From: Bacteroides uniformis
GTDB lineage: Bacteria; Bacteroidota; Bacteroidia; Bacteroidales; Bacteroidaceae
Length of the DNA stretch: 64,000 bases
Direction of reading: 5' to 3'
NCBI RefSeq assembly: GCF_025147485.1
Contig: NZ_CP102263.1
Location: 1,625,501 to 1,689,500 of the forward strand
Made by a program: the position numbers and the translations under genes. This document shows, piece after piece, positions 55,750 through 64,000 of this stretch; the stretch's first letter is position 1; the number at the start of each line of letters is the position of its first letter. The notes under the pieces were generated by a model. The model searched no databases. It saw only the letters and a program-made list of their open reading frames with translations, and was not told the origin of the DNA.

Positions 55750-57867
55750 ATGGCAAAGCATGATTTACATTTGACACGTAATATCGGTATCATGGCCCAC
55801 ATCGATGCCGGAAAGACAACGACTTCTGAACGTATTTTGTTTTACACGGGTTTGACCCACAAAATCGGTGAGGTACACGATGGTGCCGCTACAATGGACT
55901 GGATGGAGCAAGAACAAGAACGTGGTATCACTATCACTTCTGCTGCTACTACCACTCGTTGGAAATATGCCGGTAATACTTATAAAATCAATTTGATTGA
56001 TACTCCGGGACACGTGGACTTTACTGCTGAGGTAGAACGCTCTTTACGTGTGTTGGACGGTGCTGTCGCTGCTTATTGTGCAGTTGGTGGCGTTGAACCG
56101 CAATCTGAAACAGTTTGGCGTCAAGCAGACAAGTACAATGTGCCACGTATCGGTTATGTTAATAAAATGGACCGTTCCGGTGCAGACTTCTTCGAAGTAG
56201 TTCGCCAAATGAAGGACGTTTTGGGTGCTAATCCATGTCCTATCGTTATCCCTATTGGCGCTGAAGAAACTTTCAAGGGGTTGGTTGACCTTATTAAAAT
56301 GAAAGCTATCTATTGGCATGATGAGACAATGGGGGCTGACTATACGGTGGAGGAAATTCCTGCCAATTTAGTAGACGAAGCCAATGAATGGAGAGATAAG
56401 ATGCTCGAAAAAGTAGCTGAGTTTGACGATGCCTTGATGGAGAAATATTTCGATGATCCTTCTACTATTACAGAAGAAGAGGTTTTGAGAGCTCTTCGTA
56501 ACGCAACAGTACAGATGGCTGTTGTTCCGATGCTGTGTGGATCTTCATTCAAGAACAAAGGTGTACAGACTTTGCTTGACTATGTTTGTGCATTCTTGCC
56601 TTCTCCGTTGGATACTCCGAATATCATAGGAACTAATCCTGATACTGGTTTGGAGGAAGATCGTAAGCCGGATGATGATGAAAAAACATCTGCTTTGGCA
56701 TTTAAGATTGCTACTGACCCGTATGTCGGTCGTCTGACTTTCTTCCGTGTTTATTCAGGAAAAATTGAAGCGGGTTCTTATATTTATAATTCCCGTTCAA
56801 GGAAGAAGGAGCGTGTGTCCCGTTTGTTCCAGATGCATTCTAACAAGCAGAATCCGGTAGAAGTTATCGGTGCTGGTGATATTGGTGCTGGCGTAGGTTT
56901 CAAGGATATACATACTGGTGATACATTGTGTGACGAAACTGCACCGATTGTATTGGAATCTATGGACTTTCCGGAACCGGTTATCGGTATCGCAGTTGAG
57001 CCTAAGACTCAGAAGGATATGGATAAACTGTCAAATGGTCTGGCTAAGCTGGCTGAAGAAGACCCGACGTTCACAGTTAAGACTGACGAACAGACTGGTC
57101 AGACAGTTATCTCTGGTATGGGCGAGCTTCACTTGGATATTATTATCGACCGTCTGAAACGTGAGTTCAAGGTTGAATGTAACCAGGGTAAGCCTCAGGT
57201 TAACTATAAGGAAGCTATCACTAAGACAGTCAACTTGCGTGAAGTTTACAAGAAGCAGTCCGGTGGTCGTGGTAAGTTCGCTGATATTATCGTGAACATC
57301 GGCCCGGTTGATGAAGACTTCAAGGAAGGCGGATTGCAATTCGTCGACGAAGTGAAGGGTGGTAACATTCCTAAGGAATTTATCCCGTCTGTACAGAAGG
57401 GCTTCACTACTGCCATGAAGAATGGTGTGTTGGCAGGTTATCCGTTGGATTCACTGAAAGTAACCTTGATTGACGGTTCTTTCCACCCGGTTGACTCTGA
57501 CCAGTTGTCATTCGAAATCTGTGCTATCCAGGCATATAAGAATGCTTGTGCTAAGGCAGGTCCGGTGCTGATGGAGCCTATCATGAAGCTGGAAGTTGTT
57601 ACTCCGGAAGAGAACATGGGTGACGTTATCGGTGACTTGAACAAGCGTCGTGGCCAGGTGGAAGGTATGGAATCCAGCCGTTCCGGTGCACGTATCGTGA
57701 AGGCAATGGTTCCGCTGGCAGAAATGTTCGGTTACGTAACAGCATTGCGTACCATCACTTCTGGTCGTGCAACCTCTTCAATGGTATACTCTCACCACGC
57801 CCAGGTTTCCAACTCTATTGCCAAGGCAGTATTGGAGGAAGTAAAAGGTCGTACTGACTTAATCTAA
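55750..57867 (+). CDS. fusA: Elongation factor G
   Basis: A 705-residue translocation GTPase. G1 [10 protein letters not shown]3 DTPGH, G4 NKMD; domains II-V follow in the normal order, ending in the domain V region [17 protein letters not shown]. Codon use is highly biased in the second half. Followed by a hairpin and directly by the S10 genes, with no tuf. Confidence 0.98.
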   Translation: MAKHDLHLTRNIGIMAHIDAGKTTTSERILFYTGLTHKIGEVHDGAATMDWMEQEQERGITITSAATTTRWKYAGNTYKINLIDTPGHVDFTAEVERSLRVLDGAVAAYCAVGGVEPQSETVWRQADKYNVPRIGYVNKMDRSGADFFEVVRQMKDVLGANPCPIVIPIGAEETFKGLVDLIKMKAIYWHDETMGADYTVEEIPANLVDEANEWRDKMLEKVAEFDDALMEKYFDDPSTITEEEVLRALRNATVQMAVVPMLCGSSFKNKGVQTLLDYVCAFLPSPLDTPNIIGTNPDTGLEEDRKPDDDEKTSALAFKIATDPYVGRLTFFRVYSGKIEAGSYIYNSRSRKKERVSRLFQMHSNKQNPVEVIGAGDIGAGVGFKDIHTGDTLCDETAPIVLESMDFPEPVIGIAVEPKTQKDMDKLSNGLAKLAEEDPTFTVKTDEQTGQTVISGMGELHLDIIIDRLKREFKVECNQGKPQVNYKEAITKTVNLREVYKKQSGGRGKFADIIVNIGPVDEDFKEGGLQFVDEVKGGNIPKEFIPSVQKGFTTAMKNGVLAGYPLDSLKVTLIDGSFHPVDSDQLSFEICAIQAYKNACAKAGPVLMEPIMKLEVVTPEENMGDVIGDLNKRRGQVEGMESSRSGARIVKAMVPLAEMFGYVTALRTITSGRATSSMVYSHHAQVSNSIAKAVLEEVKGRTDLI

Positions 57868-57876
57868 AAAAAACTT

Positions 57877-57920
57877 GAAGTCCCGTAGGCTAGCGAATGA
57901 CTCTTAGCCTGCGGAACTTC
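57877..57920 (+). other. Hairpin between fusA and rpsJ
   Basis: GAAGTCCCGTAGGCTA (57877-57892) pairs with TAGCCTGCGGAACTTC (57905-57920), 14 of 16 plus G-U pairs, loop of 12. The tail is not U-rich, and the - strand tail is (from AAAAAAA upstream). It may be an attenuator, a processing site or an autoregulatory target for an S10-operon protein. Confidence 0.6.
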
Positions 57921-57954
57921 ATCTTATATAACTATTTAATAATTAAAGACAGTA

Positions 57955-58260
57955 ATGAGTCAAAAAATTAGAATCAAACTGAAATCTTACGACCACAACT
58001 TGGTTGACAAGTCAGCTGAGAAGATTGTAAGAACGGTGAAGACAACGGGCGCCATCGTTAGCGGTCCGATTCCTCTTCCTACGCACAAGCGTATCTTTAC
58101 CGTGAACCGTTCGACTTTCGTTAACAAGAAGTCGCGTGAACAATTCGAACTCTCTTCTTACAAGAGACTGATTGACATCTATAGCTCAACAGCTAAGACA
58201 GTAGATGCTCTGATGAAGTTGGAGTTGCCGAGTGGTGTGGAAGTAGAAATCAAAGTGTAA
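57955..58260 (+). CDS. rpsJ: 30S ribosomal protein uS10
   Basis: A 101-residue 30S head protein, also NusE, the partner of NusB and NusG in antitermination. It has [20 protein letters not shown]. First gene of the S10 cluster. Confidence 0.98.
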   Translation: MSQKIRIKLKSYDHNLVDKSAEKIVRTVKTTGAIVSGPIPLPTHKRIFTVNRSTFVNKKSREQFELSSYKRLIDIYSSTAKTVDALMKLELPSGVEVEIKV

Positions 58261-58279
58261 GTATTAAAAATTAAGTGAA

Positions 58280-58897
58280 ATGCCAGGATTATTAGGAAAA
58301 AAAATCGGAATGACATCCGTTTTCAGTGCCGAGGGTAAGAATGTACCATGCACTGTTATCGAAGCAGGTCCTTGTGTTGTTACTCAAGTGAAAACTGTAG
58401 AAAAGGACGGTTATGAAGCTGTTCAGCTGGGCTTCCAGGACAAGAAGGAGAAGCACACTACAAAGCCTTTGATGGGGCACTTTAAGAAAGCTGGAGTAAC
58501 TCCCAAGAAACACTTGGCTGAGTTCAAAGAATTTGAAACAGAGTTGAATCTGGGTGACACTGTTACCGTAGAACTGTTCAATGACGCAACTTTTGTTGAC
58601 GTTGTAGGTACTTCTAAGGGTAAAGGTTTCCAGGGTGTAGTAAAACGCCATGGTTTTGGTGGTGTAGGCCAGACTACTCACGGTCAGCACAACCGCGCTC
58701 GTAAGCCGGGTTCTATCGGTGCTTGTTCTTACCCTGCAAAAGTATTCAAAGGAATGCGCATGGGCGGACAGCTTGGTGGCGACAGAGTAACTGTTCAAAA
58801 CCTGCAGGTATTAAAGGTAATCGCGGAGCACAATCTTCTTTTGATTAAGGGATCTGTTCCTGGTTGCAAAGGTTCAATCGTAATAATTGAGAAATAA
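58280..58897 (+). CDS. rplC: 50S ribosomal protein uL3
   Basis: A 205-residue protein near the peptidyl-transferase centre. It begins [15 protein letters not shown] and has [20 protein letters not shown], the loop reaching into the centre. Its stop overlaps the rplD start by one base (58897). Confidence 0.98.
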   Translation: MPGLLGKKIGMTSVFSAEGKNVPCTVIEAGPCVVTQVKTVEKDGYEAVQLGFQDKKEKHTTKPLMGHFKKAGVTPKKHLAEFKEFETELNLGDTVTVELFNDATFVDVVGTSKGKGFQGVVKRHGFGGVGQTTHGQHNRARKPGSIGACSYPAKVFKGMRMGGQLGGDRVTVQNLQVLKVIAEHNLLLIKGSVPGCKGSIVIIEK

Positions 58898-59523
58898 TGG
58901 AAGTTAACGTATATAACATTAAAGGTGAAGACACTGGGAGAAAGATTACGTTAAACGAGTCTATCTTCGGAATTGAGCCCAACGACCACGCTATCTACTT
59001 GGATGTTAAACAGTTTATGGCTAACCAGCGTCAGGGTACACACAAGTCAAAGGAAAGAAGCGAAATCAGTGGTTCTACTCGTAAAATCGGTCGCCAGAAA
59101 GGTGGTGGTGGTGCACGTCGTGGTGACATGAACTCACCGGTACTTGTTGGTGGTGGACGCGTATTCGGTCCGAAACCGAGAGATTACTACTTCAAATTAA
59201 ACAAAAAAGTAAAGGCTCTGGCTCGTAAGTCAGCTTTGTCATACAAGGCTCAGAACAACGCAGTTGTAGTAGTAGAAGACTTCTCTTTTGAAGCTCCGAA
59301 GACTAAAGATTTTGTTGCAATGACAAAAAATCTTAAAGTTTCTGACAAAAAGCTGCTTGTGATTTTACCAGAAGCAAATAAAAACGTATATTTGTCGGCT
59401 CGTAATGTGAAGGGTGCTAATGTGCAGACTATCTCAGGGTTAAATACTTACAGAGTATTGGACGCTGGGGTCGTTGTGTTTGCTGAAAGTGCACTTTCTG
59501 CTATCGACAATATCTTAATGTAA
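58897..59523 (+). CDS. rplD: 50S ribosomal protein uL4
   Basis: A 208-residue protein lining the exit tunnel. The extended loop contains [13 protein letters not shown]. In E. coli L4 represses this operon; no such site is evident here. Starts at the last base of the rplC stop codon. Confidence 0.97.
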   Translation: MEVNVYNIKGEDTGRKITLNESIFGIEPNDHAIYLDVKQFMANQRQGTHKSKERSEISGSTRKIGRQKGGGGARRGDMNSPVLVGGGRVFGPKPRDYYFKLNKKVKALARKSALSYKAQNNAVVVVEDFSFEAPKTKDFVAMTKNLKVSDKKLLVILPEANKNVYLSARNVKGANVQTISGLNTYRVLDAGVVVFAESALSAIDNILM

Positions 59524-59539
59524 AAAGGAGGCTTAAATA

Positions 59540-59833
59540 ATGGGAATTATTATTAAACCGTTAGTGACAGAGAAGATGACTGCAATTACTGATAAGACGA
59601 ATAATCGTTTCGGCTTTATCGTGCGTCCTGAAGCTAATAAACTGGAAATTAAGAAGGAAGTTGAAGCCCTTTACAACGTTACAGTAGTTGATGTGAATAC
59701 AATGAAGTATGCCGGCAAAAACAAGAGCCGTTATACTCGTGCCGGTATCATCAACGGACGTACGAATGCGTTCAAGAAGGCTATCGTTACGTTGAAAGAA
59801 GGAGATACTATTGATTTTTATAGCAATATTTAA
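59540..59833 (+). CDS. rplW: 50S ribosomal protein uL23
   Basis: A 97-residue protein at the tunnel exit, docking site for trigger factor and SRP. It begins [21 protein letters not shown] Shine-Dalgarno lies 10 bases before the ATG. Confidence 0.97.
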   Translation: MGIIIKPLVTEKMTAITDKTNNRFGFIVRPEANKLEIKKEVEALYNVTVVDVNTMKYAGKNKSRYTRAGIINGRTNAFKKAIVTLKEGDTIDFYSNI

Positions 59834-59838
59834 TAAAA

Positions 59839-60663
59839 ATGGCAGTACGTAAATTTAAGCCCACAACACCGGGGCAAAGACATAAAATTATTGGTACTTA
59901 CGAAGAGATTACTGCACGGGTACCAGAAAAGTCTCTTGTATTTGGTAAGAAATCTTCAGGTGGTCGTAACAACGAAGGTAAGATGACTATGCGCTACATC
60001 GGTGGCGGTAGTAAGAAGATTATTCGTATCGTAGATTTCAAGAGAAATAAAGACGGTGTGCCTGCAGTGGTTAAAACAATTGAATACGATCCGAATCGTT
60101 CGGCTCGTATCGCTTTGTTGTTTTATGCAGATGGAGAAAAAAGATATATTATTGCTCCCAATGGATTGCAAGTTGGTACGACTTTGATGTCAGGTGAGAC
60201 TGCCGCTCCGGAAATCGGAAACGCACTTCCGCTTCAGAATATTCCGGTCGGTACTGTAATTCACAACATCGAATTACGTCCGGGACAAGGCGCTGCCTTG
60301 GTTCGCTCGGCTGGTAACTTCGCTCAGTTGACTTCTAGAGAAGGTAAGTACTGCGTTATCAAGTTGCCTTCAGGTGAGGTTCGTCAGATCCTCAGTACTT
60401 GTAAGGCTACTATTGGTAGTGTAGGTAACTCAGATCATGGATTGGAAAGTTCAGGTAAAGCTGGACGTTCTCGTTGGTTAGGACGTCGTCCGCGTAACCG
60501 TGGTGTTGTTATGAACCCGGTTGATCACCCGATGGGTGGTGGTGAAGGACGTGCTTCAGGAGGACACCCGAGATCTCGTAAGGGATTGTACGCTAAGGGT
60601 CTTAAGACAAGAGCTCCGAAGAAACAATCGTCTAAGTATATTATTGAGAGAAGAAAGAAGTAA
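59839..60663 (+). CDS. rplB: 50S ribosomal protein uL2
   Basis: A 274-residue protein needed for peptidyl-transferase activity. It begins [15 protein letters not shown] and has the conserved [13 protein letters not shown] with the functional His. Confidence 0.98.
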   Translation: MAVRKFKPTTPGQRHKIIGTYEEITARVPEKSLVFGKKSSGGRNNEGKMTMRYIGGGSKKIIRIVDFKRNKDGVPAVVKTIEYDPNRSARIALLFYADGEKRYIIAPNGLQVGTTLMSGETAAPEIGNALPLQNIPVGTVIHNIELRPGQGAALVRSAGNFAQLTSREGKYCVIKLPSGEVRQILSTCKATIGSVGNSDHGLESSGKAGRSRWLGRRPRNRGVVMNPVDHPMGGGEGRASGGHPRSRKGLYAKGLKTRAPKKQSSKYIIERRKK

Positions 60664-60683
60664 TCTGATTAATTGAGTAAATT

Positions 60684-60953
60684 ATGAGTCGTTCATTAAA
60701 AAAAGGTCCGTATATTAACGTTAAGCTTGAGAAGAAAGTGCTTGCCATGAATGAATCGGGCAAGAAAGTGGTAGTTAAGACCTGGGCCAGAGCTTCAATG
60801 ATTTCGCCTGATTTCGTAGGCCATACTGTTGCAGTTCACAACGGAAATAAATTTATTCCTGTTTATGTTACCGAAAATATGGTAGGACACAAGTTGGGCG
60901 AATTTGCTCCAACTCGTACTTTCAGAGGACACGCTGGTAACAAGAAAAAATAA
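60684..60953 (+). CDS. rpsS: 30S ribosomal protein uS19
   Basis: An 89-residue 30S head protein. It begins [18 protein letters not shown] and ends [12 protein letters not shown]. Confidence 0.98.
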   Translation: MSRSLKKGPYINVKLEKKVLAMNESGKKVVVKTWARASMISPDFVGHTVAVHNGNKFIPVYVTENMVGHKLGEFAPTRTFRGHAGNKKK

Positions 60954-60989
60954 AACAGGATTTATCTGAAATAATAAAGTAATAATATA

Positions 60990-61400
60990 ATGGGAGCAAG
61001 AAAAAAAATATCGGCTGAAAAAAGAAAAGAAGCCCTTAAGACCATGTATTTTGCGAAATTGCAAAATGTTCCTACTTCCCCCCGTAAAATGCGTCTCGTG
61101 GCTGACATGATTCGCGGGATGGAGGTGAACAGAGCACTCGGCGTTTTGAAGTTCTCTTCAAAAGAGGCTGCCGCAAGAGTGGAAAAGTTGCTGCGCTCTG
61201 CAATTGCTAACTGGGAGCAGAAAAACGAACGTAAAGCTGAAAGTGGCGAGCTGTTCGTAACCAAGATTTTTGTTGATGGTGGTGCTACACTCAAAAGAAT
61301 GAGACCGGCTCCGCAGGGTAGAGGTTACAGAATTCGTAAACGTTCAAACCACGTAACGTTGTTCGTTGGTTCTAAAAGTAATAACGAAGATCAAAATTAA
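60990..61400 (+). CDS. rplV: 50S ribosomal protein uL22
   Basis: A 136-residue exit-tunnel protein. It has [16 protein letters not shown] and the hairpin loop [18 protein letters not shown], unaltered at the macrolide-related turn. Confidence 0.97.
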   Translation: MGARKKISAEKRKEALKTMYFAKLQNVPTSPRKMRLVADMIRGMEVNRALGVLKFSSKEAAARVEKLLRSAIANWEQKNERKAESGELFVTKIFVDGGATLKRMRPAPQGRGYRIRKRSNHVTLFVGSKSNNEDQN

Positions 61401-61405
61401 GGTAA

Positions 61406-62137
61406 ATGGGACAAAAAGTTAATCCAATAAGCAACCGTTTAGGAATTATCAGAGGATGGGATTCCAATTGGTATGGTGGAAAGAATTACGGCGATTCTCT
61501 GCTGGAAGATAGCAAGATTCGTAAATATTTGAACGCTCGTCTGGCAAAGGCTAGTGTGTCAAGAATTGTAATTGAACGTACACTGAAACTCGTGACTATT
61601 ACCGTTTGTACTGCACGTCCGGGTATCATTATCGGCAAAGGTGGCCAAGAAGTTGACAAGTTGAAAGAGGAGTTGAAGAAGGTTACTGATAAGGATATTC
61701 AGATTAATATCTTCGAAGTTAAGAGACCAGAGTTGGATGCTGTTATCGTGGCTAACAACATTGCCCGTCAGGTTGAAGGCAAAATAGCCTACCGTCGTGC
61801 CATCAAGATGGCTATTGCCAATACAATGCGTATGGGTGCGGAAGGTATCAAGATTCAGATTTCAGGACGTTTGAATGGTGCAGAAATGGCCCGTTCTGAA
61901 ATGTATAAGGAAGGAAGAACTCCGTTGCACACTTTCAGAGCAGATATCGACTATTGTCATGCAGAAGCATTGACTAAGGTTGGTCTTCTCGGCATTAAAG
62001 TTTGGATTTGTAGAGGTGAAGTTTATGGTAAGAAGGAGTTGGCTCCGAACTTTACGCAAAGCAAGGAAAGTGGTCGTGGAAGCAATAGCGGAAACAATGG
62101 CGGAAAGAACTTCAAAAGAAAGAAAAATAATCGCTAA
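61406..62137 (+). CDS. rpsC: 30S ribosomal protein uS3
   Basis: A 243-residue protein at the mRNA entry tunnel. The KH domain has [15 protein letters not shown]. The C-terminus has a Gly/Asn/Ser-rich and Lys-rich tail (about 222-243) typical of Bacteroidetes S3. Confidence 0.97.
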   Translation: MGQKVNPISNRLGIIRGWDSNWYGGKNYGDSLLEDSKIRKYLNARLAKASVSRIVIERTLKLVTITVCTARPGIIIGKGGQEVDKLKEELKKVTDKDIQINIFEVKRPELDAVIVANNIARQVEGKIAYRRAIKMAIANTMRMGAEGIKIQISGRLNGAEMARSEMYKEGRTPLHTFRADIDYCHAEALTKVGLLGIKVWICRGEVYGKKELAPNFTQSKESGRGSNSGNNGGKNFKRKKNNR

Positions 62138-62158
62138 CGAATTTGATTTTTAGGAATT

Positions 62159-62593
62159 ATGTTACAACCGAAAAAAACAAAATTCAGAAGACAACAAAAA
62201 GGCCGTCAAAAGGGTAATGCCCAAAGAGGAAACCAGTTGGCTTTCGGATCTTTTGGTATTAAGGCCTTGGAAACGAAATGGATTACAGGCCGTCAGATTG
62301 AAGCTGCGCGTATTGCAGTGACAAGATATATGCAACGTCAAGGACAGATTTGGATTCGTATTTTCCCCGACAAACCTATCACCAGAAAGCCTGCTGATGT
62401 GCGTATGGGTAAGGGTAAGGGTGCGCCGGAAGGATTCGTAGCGCCTGTTACACCGGGTAGAATTATTATCGAAGCCGAAGGAGTATCTTATGAAATCGCT
62501 AAAGAAGCTTTGCGCTTGGCTGCACAGAAGCTTCCTATCACAACTAAGTTTGTGGTTAGACGTGATTATGATATTCAAAATCAAAATGCGTAA
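62159..62593 (+). CDS. rplP: 50S ribosomal protein uL16
   Basis: A 144-residue protein near the A site. It begins [16 protein letters not shown] and has [16 protein letters not shown]; the conserved Arg that can be hydroxylated lies in this stretch. Confidence 0.97.
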   Translation: MLQPKKTKFRRQQKGRQKGNAQRGNQLAFGSFGIKALETKWITGRQIEAARIAVTRYMQRQGQIWIRIFPDKPITRKPADVRMGKGKGAPEGFVAPVTPGRIIIEAEGVSYEIAKEALRLAAQKLPITTKFVVRRDYDIQNQNA

Positions 62594-62598
62594 GAAGT

Positions 62599-62796
62599 AT
62601 GAAAACAGCAGAAATTAAAGAGATGCCTACCAGTGACTTGGTAGAAAGAGTTGAAGCAGAAGTAGCTAATTACAACCAAGTGATTTTAAATCATTCTATT
62701 TCTCCTTTGGATAATCCTGCTCAGATCAAACAATTACGCAGGACTATTGCGCGTATGAAGACTGAATTACGCCAAAGAGAACTTAACAATAAATGA
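62599..62796 (+). CDS. rpmC: 50S ribosomal protein uL29
   Basis: A 65-residue two-helix protein at the tunnel exit, with the conserved [15 protein letters not shown]. Its TGA stop overlaps the rpsQ ATG (62793-62796). Confidence 0.97.
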   Translation: MKTAEIKEMPTSDLVERVEAEVANYNQVILNHSISPLDNPAQIKQLRRTIARMKTELRQRELNNK

Positions 62797-63062
62797 TGAG
62801 CTTGATGGAAGCAAGAAATTTAAGAAAAGAAAGAACTGGGGTTGTGCTGAGCAACAAGATGGATAAGACCATTACAGTAGCAGCTAAGTTTAAGGAGAAA
62901 CACCCCATATATGGTAAGTTCGTTAGCAAGACGAAGAAGTACCATGCTCATGATGAAAAGAATGAGTGCAATATCGGCGATACTGTACACATCATGGAAA
63001 CTCGTCCTTTGAGCAAGACTAAGAGATGGAGATTGGTAGAAATAATTGAAAGAGCTAAGTAA
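62793..63062 (+). CDS. rpsQ: 30S ribosomal protein uS17
   Basis: An 89-residue OB-fold primary binding protein of 16S rRNA, with [16 protein letters not shown]. The first ATG (62793) overlaps the rpmC stop and suggests translational coupling; ATGs at 62796 and 62805 are possible, the last giving the commoner [10 protein letters not shown] start. Confidence 0.96.
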   Translation: MMSLMEARNLRKERTGVVLSNKMDKTITVAAKFKEKHPIYGKFVSKTKKYHAHDEKNECNIGDTVHIMETRPLSKTKRWRLVEIIERAK

Positions 63063-63064
63063 TT

Positions 63065-63430
63065 ATGATACAAGTAGAATCCAGACTTACAGTATGTGAT
63101 AATAGTGGGGCAAAAGAGGCTCTCTGTATCCGCGTTTTGGGTGGTACAGGTCGTCGCTATGCTTCAGTAGGGGACGTGATTGTCGTTTCTGTTAAGAGCG
63201 TTATCCCTTCAAGTGATATTAAAAAAGGTGCAGTGTCTAAAGCTTTGATCGTACGTACTAAGAAAGAAATCCGTCGTGCTGATGGCTCTTACATACGTTT
63301 TGATGATAATGCTTGCGTGTTGTTGAACAATGCAGGTGAAATTAGAGGTAGTCGTATTTTCGGTCCGGTAGCTCGTGAACTTCGTGCTACTAACATGAAA
63401 GTTGTGTCACTCGCTCCTGAAGTACTTTAA
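63065..63430 (+). CDS. rplN: 50S ribosomal protein uL14
   Basis: A 121-residue protein at the subunit interface. It begins [17 protein letters not shown] and has the family motif [11 protein letters not shown]. First gene of the spc block. Confidence 0.98.
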   Translation: MIQVESRLTVCDNSGAKEALCIRVLGGTGRRYASVGDVIVVSVKSVIPSSDIKKGAVSKALIVRTKKEIRRADGSYIRFDDNACVLLNNAGEIRGSRIFGPVARELRATNMKVVSLAPEVL

Positions 63431-63450
63431 TATTGTAAAAGATTTGAGTA

Positions 63451-63771
63451 ATGAGTAAATTACATATTAAAAAAGGCGATACAGTTTATGTAAACTCCGG
63501 TGAAGACAAGGGTAAGACTGGTCGTGTATTGAAGGTTCTTGTTGATAAAAACCGCGCAATCGTTGAAGGTATCAACATGGTGTCTAAGAGCACAAAACCG
63601 AATGCTAAGAACCCGCAAGGTGGTATTGTGAAGCAAGAAGCTTCTATCCACTTGTCAAACTTGAACCCCGTTGATCCAAAGACTGGCAAAGCAACGCGTG
63701 TTGGTAGAAAAGTAAGTGCTGAAGGCACTTTAGTGCGTTATTCTAAAAAATCAGGAGAGGAGATTAAGTAA
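63451..63771 (+). CDS. rplX: 50S ribosomal protein uL24
   Basis: A 106-residue assembly-initiator protein with the KOW motif [20 protein letters not shown]. Its TAA overlaps the rplE ATG by one base. Confidence 0.97.
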   Translation: MSKLHIKKGDTVYVNSGEDKGKTGRVLKVLVDKNRAIVEGINMVSKSTKPNAKNPQGGIVKQEASIHLSNLNPVDPKTGKATRVGRKVSAEGTLVRYSKKSGEEIK

Positions 63772-64000
63772 TGAGTAATACTGCTAGCCTTAAGAAAGAA
63801 TATGCAGAGCGTATTGCGCCTGCATTGAAATCACAGTTCCAGTATTCTTCTTCTATGCAGATACCCGTACTTAAGAAGATTGTTATCAATCAGGGTCTGG
63901 GTATGGCTGTTGCCGACAAGAAGATTATTGAAGTGGCAATTAATGAAATGACTACTATCACTGGCCAGAAAGCCGTGGCAACCATTTCTCGTAAGGATAT
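63771..64000 (+). CDS. rplE: 50S ribosomal protein uL5, 5' part
   Basis: The first 76 codons are in the window; the gene runs off the right edge. The translation starts [20 protein letters not shown] and includes PVLKKIVINQGLG, the conserved L5 start. It overlaps the rplX stop by one base (TAATG). Confidence 0.95.
   Translation, partial: MSNTASLKKEYAERIAPALKSQFQYSSSMQIPVLKKIVINQGLGMAVADKKIIEVAINEMTTITGQKAVATISRKD

Overview
The window is chromosomal DNA of a gut-type Bacteroides. The evidence is the string of PUL-type glycoside hydrolases with Bacteroidetes lipoprotein signals, a hybrid two-component sensor (HTCS), BACON domains, a DUF4988-type surface lipoprotein, TAnnTTTG promoter elements (several with a TTTG box 19-20 bases upstream), and the order tRNA-Thr/Tyr/Thr-tuf-tRNA-Trp-secE-nusG-rplKAJL-rpoBC-DUF3467-rpsL-rpsG-fusA-rpsJ. 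The species cannot be fixed from the sequence alone.

Region 1 (1-18.7 kb) is part of a polysaccharide utilisation locus. It holds a divergent GH43 start at the left edge, then on the + strand a surface GH5 endoglucanase with two BACON domains, an HTCS regulator, GH31 alpha-xylosidase (PA14 insert), GH2 beta-galactosidase, GH3 beta-glucosidase, GH95 alpha-L-fucosidase and a serine hydrolase. This enzyme set fits fucogalacto-xyloglucan: GH5 cuts the backbone at the surface, and fucose, galactose, xylose and glucose (plus arabinose by GH43) are then removed in the periplasm. No SusC/SusD pair is in the window; it may lie beyond the left edge.

Region 2 (18.7-25.5 kb) holds housekeeping and stress genes: a methyltransferase-like protein, cobalamin adenosyltransferase with a DUF2795 partner, a RecQ-like helicase, a translationally coupled RIC (ScdA/YtfE)-DUF488 pair behind a perfect palindrome, a GNAT acetyltransferase and a PorT-like barrel protein.

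Region 3 (25.5-31 kb) is the most accessory part: a small lipoprotein, a 1087-residue surface lipoprotein (S-layer-like, with a collagen-like patch), a 435-base gene-free promoter region, and a tyrosine recombinase of the invertase-like Bacteroides type on the same strand. This arrangement suggests phase variation but does not prove it.

Region 4 (31-41 kb) holds a membrane protein and a 7TM-HD phosphodiesterase (PgpH type), gltX, waaA, gamma carbonic anhydrase and aminopeptidase P, then rpsU-xerC-hpf.

Region 5 (41-64 kb) is the core translation/transcription block from the tRNA cluster through rpoBC, the str genes and the S10/spc ribosomal cluster, cut off inside rplE.

Short repeat families are scattered between genes and, unusually, inside or at the end of genes: two in-frame copies in the GH95 gene, one forming the last codons of aminopeptidase P, and one in the rpoB-rpoC spacer.
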